Positions 45,740 to 56,455 of a stretch of DNA of 64,000 nucleotides are shown one piece after another; position 1 is the first letter of the stretch, and every line of letters begins with the position of its first letter. This DNA comes from Euclidia mi (taxonomy: Eukaryota > Arthropoda > Insecta > Lepidoptera > Erebidae). The translations under genes were made by a program, and so were the position numbers. The notes beneath the pieces were generated by a model. That model was not told where the DNA came from. It ran no database searches and worked only from the letters and a program-made list of their open reading frames with translations. The DNA lies in contig OX123187.2 of the NCBI GenBank assembly GCA_944739405.2, positions 38,172,394 through 38,236,393 on the forward strand. Direction: 5' to 3'.

Positions 45740-46870
45740 TTGTATATAATGGTGGTTAATATAGCATATAGCACAATAGCACAGCACGCTAATTTTATTT
45801 CGCATCTAATAGCAAGTTCATTCGGCTCTCGTTCGTGCTAAAAATAGCATATAGCATATAGAATCAAACATCGCACCGACGCGACGGCGCATCGCACTTC
45901 GCACGTTCGCAGCGCTGCGAATTGCTATATTTGCGATCAGTCTTCGCGTGCTAACGCGAGCAGCCAGACGTAAACTTGCGTAGCGTGCGACTTTTAGCTG
46001 TTCGACGGCTCGCGCGATTTAAGTAGGCATATAAGTACGCGAGTTATTTTACGTTCTCAAAAGTTATGTGTTTTGTGTTTGATTTAAAAAAAATGTGATA
46101 GGACACGTAATACTGTGTATCTATGAATGATCTGTGTAACATGTGTGTTAAAATGATTTAAATAACTCAATATAATTTTATACAGTCCTAAGCCTGAAAA
46201 GTATGAAGGAAAATTAATTAACTTATTTATTATTAATTAGTTGGTTATTATTAGTTTGTTGTGCTTAATGATTACATTTTATACTTATTGAATTTTACCT
46301 ATATTCATTCCATTGACAAAAACATTTCATTATATTACATAATTATATCAGTACTTTTTTTTTTAAAAAACGAAGGAACTGTTTATTTACATAGGTACAT
46401 AAAAAAGAAATAAGTACAAAAACGGGGGCAAATACAAAGTACAGACAGGTTTAGGCATCGTAGAATTCCACCGCATCGCTGTCTCTTGGTAACGTGCCTA
46501 GAAGGCTGGCAGCACGCTGGATGGCAATGCTGATACGCTGGCCGAAATACAATATACTTAGAAGAAATGTACAAATATGTATATGTATTGTTTATTCATG
46601 TGTAACATTACAGTTCACCATGTTATCTGCCCCACACGTTAAGTCTTTAGACTCGCTAGGCAAATAGCATGTTTGTCGACGCTATATTAACCTACGTTCA
46701 AATATGGATAGCGCGACAGCGCGCTAAATCATACATGTGCTAAAACTAGCGGTCACACGAAGGGTGTTGACGCTTCGCACGATAGCATGCTATATTATAG
46801 CATTTTTAATAGCATGCTAAAAAAAATTCGCATATAGTTCATAGCATGCGATTGATAAATAGCAGATTCG
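45740..46870. mobile_element. Probable DNA transposon remnant with GCATATAGC/TAGCATGCTA ends
   Basis: Both ends (45760-46010 and 46670-46860) are dense in AGCATATAGCATATAG, GCACGCTAA and TAGCATGCTA motifs and in GCGAC/CGCAC patches in opposite orientation. Exact termini and target duplications were not found. The middle contains a coding scrap (46451-46560). Confidence 0.45.
46451..46560 (-). pseudogene. C-terminal coding scrap of an unrecognised protein
   Basis: The minus strand reads FGQRISIAIQRAASLLGTLP and ends EFYDA-stop, an open stretch with ordinary protein composition. I cannot name the family. Its position between inverted motif clusters suggests a transposase end. Confidence 0.4.
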
Positions 46871-48598
46871 AACATCATTACTTGTATTGTATATTATATC
46901 AATGCAATAAGTTTAAAATATACAAGCCAAGCACGTTAATGGTTCAATTTGAATGTCATAAAACGATTGATATTTTTTTTCTACAACCATACAAAACCAT
47001 CTTGCAATTTTCCAACATATACTTATGTAGTTTTCTATTGTTTTGTTTGGCTCAAATAGCATTGTTGCTGAGCTCATATCAAGTAAAATGGTAGATACAA
47101 CACAACAAACCCAATCTAAAAAGTAACTCGCTTGGACAGTCAGTAAAATAATGGAAATTTTATGTTCATTTATCGATATATTAACCCATGAGAAGGCGCG
47201 CTCTAAAAAGTTACGAGCAGGCGCGCTTGTAATGACCCTCAACTACCATAGTTGAGAGTCATTACGGTGATCGAAGTCAACAAAGACAAAGCCAACATCT
47301 AGTTACTGATATTATTTCTAAAAAGCGAATAAGTGGCAAAGTCATCCAGAACTTTCTGTCTGTGTCTTGGCGGCATATTTGTCTTGAAAGGATGCAGACA
47401 GAAATACGTTCTGTCTCGCTGCAGTTAATTACATTTACTGAAAGATTCTAGCGGAATTCCATCACGGCCGGTATCAATATTTGATCTATCCATGGATTTA
47501 GCTACTAGAGATACATATTTGACATAAGTTTCATACAAAAGATTCAAACATTGGGACCGGACATTAGAGATTCTTATATCCCGCTGTGGTATAGGTATAA
47601 TAGTACACGTATGTTTTGCGGTCGGGTGCGTTTGATGCATGCAATGTAACCCTCATCGAGTGGGCCTATTTCCAGGAAAACATAGTTTTAACGGATTAAC
47701 TGAGGGGAAACAAAATGGGTCACTTCTGATTTACTGCAGCCCCTTGCGTTTTAATTTACTCCATCAGCTTTTAGTACATCAAGGTATCTTCATTAACAAC
47801 TCTGTTTTAAGTGCACAGGAATTATGGCAAGTAATAATTTGGATTAGGGATGACTCACTAAGCACCGTGATAGCATTAAGGTTATCTATCATAAACATGT
47901 TTATGTTAAGGAAAATAAATATGGGAGATATAAATGATAAAGAAGTAAGAATTCGATAAAATAATTATTGGTCATTGCTGCGTTAACGCAATCACTTGAA
48001 ATCACGATATCCGATAGTGATGCTCTAACATTGAACATTTCACAATAATTTACGAATGAAATAAACAGGGTGTAAAAAGACCCTTAACGAAAACTGAAAT
48101 CCCATTTTGTACCAATCATTACGAACATTTTTTATTTGGGCACCATACCTGGGAAATTACTGGTTTAGAAGATGTTGAAGCTCAAAGTCACCATAGATTT
48201 TTCTAATAAGGTACAAAATCGATTTATTTACCCCACCAATTTGTTCTAGATATTTATTCACGCATGGATAAGTAGCTATTTCGACCAAGGTACGCGCGCA
48301 CTTTTAATTGCGGATTAAAAAATGAGTCCTACTAAAAAAAAAATTCGTTTCCCAGGTATTATTTTTGCTTAGTATGACATGACGTCCTAAACAAGTGAAT
48401 CAGCTTGGTGATGGGTCTTGTGACACCTAAATACGTACGTTATGATTCTATTAACAACGTGCCAGATTTCTGACCAAGTTTGCTGAAGTTCGGCACGGTT
48501 AAGAACGTGTTAGCTTGTCCACAGATACTTTAACGGTACTTAACCGTAATACAACTAAAAATATTTTCATATAAAATTTTGCCAAGACGAGATAATAA
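46871..48598. other. Intronic DNA with one hairpin
   Basis: A 16-bp stem with one mismatch (TAATGACCCTCAACTA, 47230-47264, loop CCA) is present. A minus frame at 47640-47425 and a plus frame at 47639-47959 are open but have no recognised domain. Confidence 0.4.
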
Positions 48599-48698
48599 AA
48601 AACAGCGATCAGACGGCACGATTCATCGGGCCGATGAGTAGGGCTCGATAGATTGTTGCGTTCTGATCACACTACACGATATCGCCACCCTAACTCAC

Positions 48699-48896
48699 TT
48701 GGCAGCCGAACGACGAGCAGTGAAGATGGCAGTAAAGTATCAGAAACTTGGAATCGCTCTTGCAGTAACAGCGGGTGTAGTAAAACAAAAAAAGAAAATA
48801 TGTTGGGTGAAGGAATATTTACTCTGGAGAAATAAATTGTGTAACATGAACATTTTGTGTATGTTAGAGCCGGAGGACTTTAGAAATTACGTCTGA
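48699..48896 (+). pseudogene. Harbinger transposase N-terminal-like frame, block 1
   Basis: It contains MAVKYQKLGIALAVTAGVVK, a basic run and WVKEYLLWRNKL...EDFRNYV. The 'RRxWV...R' pattern resembles the start of Harbinger/HARBI1 transposases, but in this block the preceding basic residues differ (KKKICWVK). A stop follows at 48894; no DDE core is present. Confidence 0.5.
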
Positions 48897-49125
48897 ATGA
48901 ATTCTGGACAATTTAATCATCTTTTTATAAACTTCCAGTACGTTGGGTATTATCACTCTTTGGCGTTCCGTAGCCATTTTCACTCCACACGTCCTTTCAC
49001 GCCGAACGCCGCGCCAGCACTGAAGGCCCTAACCGCGATCAGACGGCACGATTCATCGGGACTTAGGGACTTAAACAGCGATCAGATGCCACGATTCATC
49101 GGGCCGATGAGTAGGGCTCGATAGA

Positions 49126-49371
49126 TTGGGCGTTCTGATCACACTACACGATATCGCCACCCTAACTCACTTGGCAGCCGAACGACGAGCAGTGAAGATG
49201 GCAGTAAAGTATCAGAAACTTGGAATCGCTCTTGCAGTAACAGCGGGTGTAGTAAAACAAAAAAAGAAAAGAAGATGTTGGGTGAAGGAATATTTACTCT
49301 GGAGAAATAAATTGTGTAACATGAACATTTTGTGTATGTTAGAGCCGGAGGACTTTAGAAATTACGTCTGA
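49126..49371 (+). pseudogene. Harbinger transposase N-terminal-like frame, block 2
   Basis: This is the duplicate of the preceding frame. It has QKKKRRCWVKEYLLWRN, the better match to the 'RRxWV' Harbinger N-terminus because it keeps a few bases lost in block 1. It stops at the same place, before any catalytic region. Confidence 0.55.
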
Positions 49372-49749
49372 ATGAATTCTGGACAATTTAATCATCTTTT
49401 TATAAACTTCCAGTACGTTGAGTATTATCACTCTTTGGCGTTCCGTAACCATTTTCACTCCACACGTCCTTTCACGCCGAACGCCGCGCCAGCACTGAAG
49501 GCCCTAACCGCGATCAGACGGCACGATTCATCGGGACTTAGGGACTTAGGGCGGTCGGGCACTCTCGATCGCCCGATTTAGGGACGCTTACAGCCTAACA
49601 GCGATCACACCACCCAATCCATCGGGACTTACGGACTTAGGGCACGATGAATCGGGCCGTCTGATCGCTGCTTAAGAAAGAGCGCACGCTATAAAAAAAA
49701 ACCAGATCTCATGTAGAGCCAAGTTTCTAACTCTACTTGACTTGAATTT

Positions 49750-50060
49750 TTAACCGACTTCAAAAAAAGGAGGTTCTCAGTTTGACCTGTATGTATGTAT
49801 GTATGTATGTTTGTCCGCGATTATCTTGCGTTTGGCTGAACCGATTTTGATGCAGTTTTCAGAAAAGTATTTGTTACACTTAGGAGAAGGTTTTAGGCCC
49901 TTAACCGACTTCAAAAAAAGAAGGTTCTGAGTTTGACCCACGATTAACTCGAGTTCGGCCGAACCGATTATTATGCGGTTTTCAGAAATAAAGTATTTGT
50001 TACACTTAGGAGAAAGTTTTAGTACTTTAACCGACTTCAAAAAAAGAAGGTTCTCAGTTT
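49750..50060. repeat. Direct repeat with CCGACTTCAAAAAAAG
   Basis: Three units start near 49752, 49903 and 50029 with ACCGACTTCAAAAAAAGRAG and share GAACCGATT, CAGTTTTCAGAAA and TTTGTTACACTTAGGAGAA. The first contains a TATG repeat. Confidence 0.75.
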
Positions 50061-50099
50061 GTTTGTATTATGTGTGTGTGTTTGTACGTGTGTACGTGT

Positions 50100-50124
50100 T
50101 TGCGCGCGCGCGCGTGTGTGTATT

Positions 50125-50182
<58 letters not shown>

Positions 50183-50214
50183 GTGTGTGTACGAGTGTGT
50201 GTGTGTGTGTGTAA
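50100..50214. repeat. GC/GT microsatellite
   Basis: A short CG run (50102-50114) is followed by (GT)n from about 50115 to 50212 with few interruptions. Open frames through it (poly Val/Cys or Thr/His) are artefacts. Confidence 0.95.
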
Positions 50215-50224
50215 AGTCGATGAA

Positions 50225-50765
50225 AGAATCTAATGCGAGAGCATATTTCTCATTCTTGTCATTTCGGATAAGGCTCTGTTGTAAGTATATGTGATATATG
50301 CCTTTTAGGGATTTGACCCTGCTCAAGGCAACATAGCATTGGCCTATAGCAAAAATTTTAGGCGCTAGGTCCGCGAAACTAAGTGTACATCCTTGCAACT
50401 TGTGTACCGTCACAGCCCAACTCCATATGACTGGCAACATCCGCCTCTCGATATCACCATAACCGCGATTGCCTTGATAGGTCGCTGGCACTGGAGCTAT
50501 GGAAATGTATCCATCATCATCTTTAAGACGCAATGCTATTGATGGATCATCAAATAATATCAAAATGGCATCAGGCAGTTAACATGGCTCAAGTTGATCT
50601 CTTCATAGTTCCGGTCATTTAAATCCTTTAAGAACACCCATTGCCCCGTTCGCTAAGCCATCCGTTATTGGCATATTTCTCCGGAGCATAATACGAGAGC
50701 TCATAGCCAATTCAATAGTATGTACAAGTCCACCGCATTTGTTTGGATCGTACTTCCGTATGTGG
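50225..50765 (-). pseudogene. Helitron-type Pif1 helicase, C-terminal fragment
   Basis: The minus strand encodes, in order, RKYDPNKCGGL, AMSSRIMLRRNMPITDGLAN, GAMGVLKGF, a stop, then LPVIWSWAVTVHKLQGCTLS and GQCYVALSRVKSLKGIYHI. The HKLQG and VALSRVK motifs are late helicase motifs of Pif1-family enzymes, and this overall form is that of the helicase part of Helitron Rep/Helicase proteins. Such enzymes unwind DNA during rolling-circle transposition. The N-terminal Rep domain, Walker motifs and most of the helicase are absent. An in-frame stop near 50580 and the microsatellite at the C-terminus show it is dead. It lies between two repeats ending in CCGACTTCAAAAA. Confidence 0.82.
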
Positions 50766-51069
50766 CTGATTCCCTAGACTCATCTCACTCTTCCAGCATG
50801 AAGCCTAAGCCCATAGGCACACAGAATAAAAGTAGGTACCTATGTCAAAGTCATGATAACAAACTGATACTAGCAGAAAACGTAGGTATCACTAAAATAA
50901 TTGAATCTAACTATGAACAAACTATTAATTAGCCCAAAACTTAAAGTAAATGGAGTACCTATCACTAAAAAGTATGAAACAAATAAAAGAGTAGTTAACA
51001 CAAAACCTGAAGTAAACGAACGAAGTACCTAACACTAAAAAGTATGAAATAAAAATAATAAAAAAAAAC

Positions 51070-51571
51070 AAAACGAAAATGAAAACTTAAAAATCGCACC
51101 AAAACTGTTTACTAGGTATTTAGTGTCTTTTTTAAAAAAAGAGAACCGCCTTCAAAAATTCGACCGACTGAAAAGTACGAAATAATTTTTACATACGCTA
51201 ATACATAGTATATAACTTATACAAAATACTTAGTTTTTGAAGTCGGTGCCAAACCATAAAAAACAAAAAAGATAACTGGCAAACAGAGAAAATAATACGA
51301 CGAATATATCAAATCAATAAAGCCTCAAAAAATATCTGAATTAATAAAATTTAAGATAATCTTCCTATATACTCTAAAAAGCACCGGTTTGGCACCGACT
51401 TCAAAAACTAAGTATTTTGTATAAGTTATATACTATGTATTAGCGTATGTAAAAATTATTTCGTACTTTTCAGTCGGTCGAATTTTTGAAGGCGGTTCTC
51501 TTTTTTTAAAAAAGACACTAAATACCTAGTAAACAGTTTTGGTGCGATTTTTAAGTTTTCATTTTCGTTTT
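51070..51571. repeat. Perfect palindrome with two 186-bp arms
   Basis: 51070-51255 and 51386-51571 are exact reverse complements by base-by-base reading, separated by 130 bp. The inner arm ends are ACTTCAAAAACTAAGT-type sequence with GGCACCGACTTC, related to the neighbouring CCGACTTCAAAAA repeat. Confidence 0.95.
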
Positions 51572-53000
51572 TGTTTCTCTGGTGAAATCCAAACCCAAGT
51601 TCTAAGGTTTAAAAAACGACTACTTGCTTCGACAAAAGGTTTTAAGGTGCCCCTGCGCTTCGAGCGTCTTAAGGCGCTGTTATACCTCAGAAGCCGTGAA
51701 ACTCCTAATTTTTCGTCGCGGATCTAGCCATAACAGTACATATTACAAACTAGCAAAAATTAGAGCTTAAAGTCAAAAGTCTGAACAAAAGACTTTTGAA
51801 AGAATTTTTTATGTACGTAAAATAGAACCACGGTAAAAAAATCACAAAATCGAGGCAGAAAATAATCTTTCGTCTCACTGTTTGCAATATTTTGATCGTA
51901 AGCTGTCGTATTTTTTTTGATAATATTGTAGGTAATCTAATGAACTAAAGAATTATCCTATTTATTTTCATATTATACCTGCATATTTTGTAAAATTAAA
52001 TAAAATCTGCCAAACGTCTATGATTTTGACGCTCGGTAGATCCCATCAATATCAAACGCTTCAGCAATTTAAACCTTATTAGCATAAGCGGTGTATTGAG
52101 TGTCAGTTGCTAGTTTACGCCCCGCCCAGACCTCATCATTCGGCTATGAGCCCTGTGAGAGATAGGTCATGTCGCTTGCGTCTCCGCTGCACGAAATTTT
52201 ACGTAAACCGGTTTGTTATTATAATACGCCGATTTGAGTTCGTAATTTCATGTTTTATGTTATAGACTGAATACTTTGAATCAAATAGGCTTTTCATGTA
52301 ACTATGGGCACATATAATTAGAACCTAAGTTTATACTCTTGTTGCGTTTAATGTGTTATTGTTTCTGTGCTTATAAATATATAATTAGAAGAATAAAATA
52401 TGGACAATTAGAGAAATGAAGTTCTACGAAGGATTTGTACAAGAAAGCGTCTTAATAAAATAGAAATTCATCCATGGCCAAGTGATTATGAAATAATATG
52501 TAACATTTTTAAACAAATTATTTTCATAAGAGTCTTTTATGACTAACTATGTTACTTATATATTATCGATTATGCATAATATAATTATATAAATTATTCT
52601 CACAATACATAGCTGCCACAGTTTTCAATTTTTGAAAGAGTAATAACATAAAATCGAATCATTTTATGTACCTATATTTCAAATTCATTAGCTTGTCAGA
52701 GCGCCTGGAGCGCTAAGATGCCGCCACGGCGAACAATAATGATGACAGCGCTAATATGGCGCTCCGCAATCCGCACACAAGCGGTAACGAATGTTGTATT
52801 ATTGTGTTTTGAACATAAACCTTTTTAGGTACCTCGGGTAAAACTTTGATTATTCATAAACTATTAGGTATGTCTCAGTACATCTAATATCTTTTTAATT
52901 TCTAAAATCAATCATTTATAAGTAAGAAGGTGACTTCTGTGTTTGCTATAACACAAGATATAGTATTTTTTTAATAAAAAAGTACGTAACTAATTATCAT
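51572..53000. other. Intronic DNA, no gene seen
   Basis: One 62-codon frame (51539-51727) begins in the palindrome arm and has no domain. Nothing else was recognised. Confidence 0.4.
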
Positions 53001-53039
53001 TATTGTAATTACAGTGAAGTTAAAGATAACAGTTCTGCA

Positions 53040-53835
53040 ACGTCTTACACACATTTGACTTCAGTCATTCCTAACACGATCTGTTCAAGAGCTAGCCAAG
53101 AAATGCCAAACAATTTTTTTAACAAATTTGACTCAAATTCCGTAGTGATAAGCAAAAATTACAAGAGGGATAGCAGTGACTGGTTCGAATTGCGTAAGAA
53201 TATGTTGGCAGATTGAAATTTTTATATAGTGGTAAAAAGAAGAGATAACAGCAGTAAAGCCAACTTAATAAAAAATATTTTGTACAAATAAAATATTTGC
53301 AATGTAAAATCAGTTGCGCATGGAATCTAAAATGAACAACTAGCTTTGCAACAACTGGCGAAGCAAGAAAATGTAACAATCGAGCCTTGTGGATTATTCG
53401 ATTATTGGTATATATATATATATAGGTCCAAACACGATTGTGGAAATTTAATGTTCTAAAGTTGAATATAAGAATGGCCTGGAGAATAGTATAAGAGCAA
53501 ATAAAATACAAATATGGAAACATGATAGAAAAGTGAACTGACTACTCTAAACAAATATTGTAATTGTTATTACCAAATTCAGGGGCAACGCCACGTTACA
53601 CGCAAACAAAAGTGTTTATTTGCTGTGTGGAGTGGCGAAAGTATACCACTAAAAATAGAAATTATAGAAAGTGATGATGTTTTCTGGGAGAAGCTTGTGG
53701 CGTTTTATATGAATTTGCAGTTGCCTGAAATTGTTGATTCTCATCAAGCTCAAGGGATGGCATTGCGAGATCACGGAGAGGAAAATGTTTCATCAGTCCT
53801 TCAAAATTTCTACAATACAGAAAGTAAATGAAACT
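53040..53835 (+). pseudogene. Broken YqaJ-type nuclease gene
   Basis: Scattered frames on the plus strand recall a YqaJ-domain (lambda-exonuclease-like) protein in the right order. They are KNYKRDSSDWFELRKNML (about 53155-53210), NEQLALQQLAKQENVTIEPC (about 53330-53390), then VTRKQKCLFAVWSGE (about 53595-53640) and FWEKLVAFYMNLQLPEIVDS (about 53680-53740). Stops, frame changes and an inserted TA run at 53402-53424 separate them, and the catalytic acidic region between the second and third pieces is missing. In insects such proteins occur in mobile elements and uncharacterised gene families. The assignment rests on pattern memory of the family, so it is moderate. Confidence 0.6.
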
Positions 53836-54571
53836 GTGCCTCGTGAGCAACAGCAAATAATAAGTCTTATCACCTCACATACTGCCTTTAACATTCGATG
53901 AGAATAAAGAAAACCTGCCGGGTTGTAGCAGACAGCTAACTTTTGATGAACTGTAAACTCTGTATTTCGTTAATAAATTATAAATGAATATAAATAAATA
54001 TCTTTTAATATTTATTTTCTTTGAAACAACACATATTTGAAGCGAAAGAAATTTTTTATATTTTCCATACAAACATGTATGACGAGAGCTAACGAAAAAG
54101 CACTAACTCAAATTCTAATTCTATAATTTTCTAAGCGACATAGCAGTATCTCATGAATAAGGTATATCCACATATATTTTTGATGTTTCATCTATTTTGA
54201 AAAATAATAATGGGTTAGGTTTCGAAACAAGTCGCCTGAATTTGAGGGTGTTGCTAGTGTAGGGGGCTTAAGGGAGTTCGTTTTAATCACCTAATAGTAA
54301 TTTTGGCTGCCGGAGTTGCGTCTAAATATTTTTAAACAATTTCCAAAATTTCATTAATACTTCGGCAATTATGCAAAACGGAACGTAGTTTTAATACTTT
54401 AGCACAGTTTTACAAATGTCTATTTTATGTTTTATGTGAAAAACGTGAAACGAAACGCAAAACTGCCATCTTGGAATGATCATATTGACAGCTAATGTCA
54501 AATTTGTGCGTCATTGCTTTCGAGCTAAATAGGTTTTGTTAGGTTCTCTTTTAAAACTTAATCCGAAAATA
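53836..54571. other. Intronic DNA, no gene seen
   Basis: Nothing recognised. Confidence 0.35.
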
Positions 54572-54591
54572 GGAGCCCTTCGCAGGGCTCC
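54572..54591. repeat. Conserved GGAGCCCT hairpin, copy 2
   Basis: GGAGCCCT/AGGGCTCC is an 8-bp perfect stem around TCGC, with left flank CGAAAATA and right flank GTCTACCTTAGT similar to the copy at 16275. Confidence 0.68.
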
Positions 54592-54924
54592 GTCTACCTT
54601 AGTTTATTAAACTAGTGTGACGAATGTGGAAGTTGGCAGTGCCATGACACCGATGTTTGGTTTTTTTTTTCAGAGGAAACCAAGTATTTCCGGCAAGTGA
54701 AAATGGTGAGGGGGGTTTCAAGACCTCCCCTCCTCTCTCGCCAATCACTCACAACCCCTAAAAACGGCGACGTATTTCGAAACCTTTACCATAATAATTA
54801 TACCTATAATAACAATAAACATCCATAAATAAATAAAAGATATCAACTTTTTCTAAACTTCAATTATCTCGTAACTCGCTTTAGTTGAGATACGGCTTTT
54901 GCGCTTAGTAGAGCAGTATTGTGT

Positions 54925-55250
54925 TTTTTAGGGTACCGTAGCCAAAAATTGTAAAAACGGAACCCTTATAGATTCGCAATGTCTGTCTGTCTGTCCGCCC
55001 GTATGTCACAGCCAATTTATTGCAAAACAGATTTGAAAACTGGCAGGAATGGAATTAGATGTAGGTATTCTATGAACTGCTTCACTATTTTTATACAAAA
55101 ACAAAACAAACATAATAATGGCCTCTCCATACATGGAACTGACTTAATTATTTTGAACATCTTACGGCACGTAGGTATTTACCTACTTTCGTCAACTATT
55201 AATACCTATAACGTCTAATGTAAACCAGTTTTGGTCATGGCTGCACTGAG
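54925..55250 (+). repeat. Dispersed GGGTACCGTAGCC repeat, copy 1
   Basis: TTTTTAGGGTACCGTAGCC, then ACGGAACCCTTATAGATTCG and a GTCT run (54979-54999), then TATGAACTGCTTCACTAT. A related copy lies at 56075-56455. It is a common type of decayed insect dispersed repeat with no functional frame. Confidence 0.6.
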
Positions 55251-55766
55251 AACAAAAATTGCGCTATGCCTATATTGTACAAACAGATTGATGTATGTAA
55301 TATAAATTTTAATATCAGTATCTCAATTCAATATGCTAAAACGTTTTGCTTGCGATTTTGAAATATTGGAATACGGATGTCGTCAGAATACGGCCGCACA
55401 CGACGAGAATGAAGGGGGGCGCCCCGCAGTAGACGGAGCTAAGCTCCCTTCACCTCCCCTGCTTCACCCCCTCATTTACCAAAACAGTCGCTTAGCACAG
55501 CGCCTTAACTAAGATGCTCTATATAGTCCGGTCAATTTAAACATTCGAGGTTACAATAATTCGCACCTAACTAGAAATTTGGGTAGGATTGTTCAAAATA
55601 CCGTTATAAATTAACTCATAGAAGTCATCATTGATCCGTCACCTGGAAAAAAAATACACGGGGTCAAACGTCACAAAAATAGGTACTTTGCGATTTTCAG
55701 TAAAACGGTAATTTTTATCATAAAACTTGCTAAACAAAAATTGTAGATTAGATAATTATCTATAAA

Positions 55767-55973
55767 CTAGAGGTCGCCAGCAGCTACGCCTGCATTTTTT
55801 TTAAATTTACCCGTTTTGGCTGATCCCGTGGGAATTTCAGGAAATCCTTTCTTAGTGCATCCCTACGGTCCCCAAGGAACATACATGCCAAATTTTGGCT
55901 TCCTGCGCCCAATAGTTTCGGCTGTAGCGTGTCTGTCAGTCAGTCAGTAACGCAAGGATTTTATATATTAAGA
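55767..55973 (-). mobile_element. Helitron type 1 nested in the TA-flanked element
   Basis: It begins (minus) TCTTAATATATAAAATCC and ends GGCGACCTCTAG. It lies immediately beside the inner end of the left inverted repeat. Confidence 0.85.
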
Positions 55974-56074
55974 TAATGTCTAAATACTTTTTCCTAAGAG
56001 CACCATTTTTGAGATAAAACGATTAAAAAACGATAAAAGAGTTGTAATAGTCAGTAGTATTGTACTTAACGCGT

Positions 56075-56455
56075 TTTTTAGGGTTCCGTAACCAAAAATA
56101 GCAAAAAAGGCAGTTTAATAGATTTGCCAGGTCTGTTTGTCTGTCTATCTCTAAAACTATTGAGACTACACTTTTGAAAATTAGTAGGTAAATGCATTCT
56201 GTAAACTGCTTTACGATTATTTTACAAAAACTTAAAAAGGTCTTGGAAATTAAGGGGGCTCTCCATATACGTAACAGACCTATGAATTATTTTTTTTTAC
56301 TTTCGAATTTATGCGCGGTGTCTATAGATAGATGTTTTAAAATTAAGTTGAGGTTTTTAATACCATTTTTTCTAAAAATCAATCGTCTAAAAGATAGGTG
56401 CTTCCAAAGTGGAAAATGGGCGTCCCTCCAATCTAACTTTTAAAATAAGAGAGTA
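56075..56455 (+). repeat. Dispersed GGGTTCCGTAACC repeat, copy 2
   Basis: TTTTTAGGGTTCCGTAACC, GTTTGTCTGTCTATC and CATTCTGTAAACTGCTTTAC parallel copy 1. It is followed by a 17-bp hairpin (ATATATTTTTTCGAGAT, 56473-56511 region). Confidence 0.55.

Larger units (their letters stand above)
48599..49672. mobile_element. PIF/Harbinger-like element with internal tandem duplication
   Basis: The ends carry 30-bp inverted repeats: CAGCGATCAGACGGCACGAT at 48603, and its inverse ending GGGCCGTCTGATCGCTG at 49670, with two mismatches. TAA is found just outside on both sides (48596-48598 and 49673-49675), fitting the 3-bp TWA target of Harbinger transposons. A ~474-bp internal block is repeated in tandem (48605-49077 and 49078-49552). 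Each block includes a short N-terminal transposase-like frame. Extra partial end motifs (CGATCAGACGGCACGATTCA near 49038 and 49513) lie at the block borders. Confidence 0.7.

Noticed and set aside
50054..50294. Val/Cys- and Thr/His-repeat frames
   Set aside because: They are translations of the GT microsatellite.
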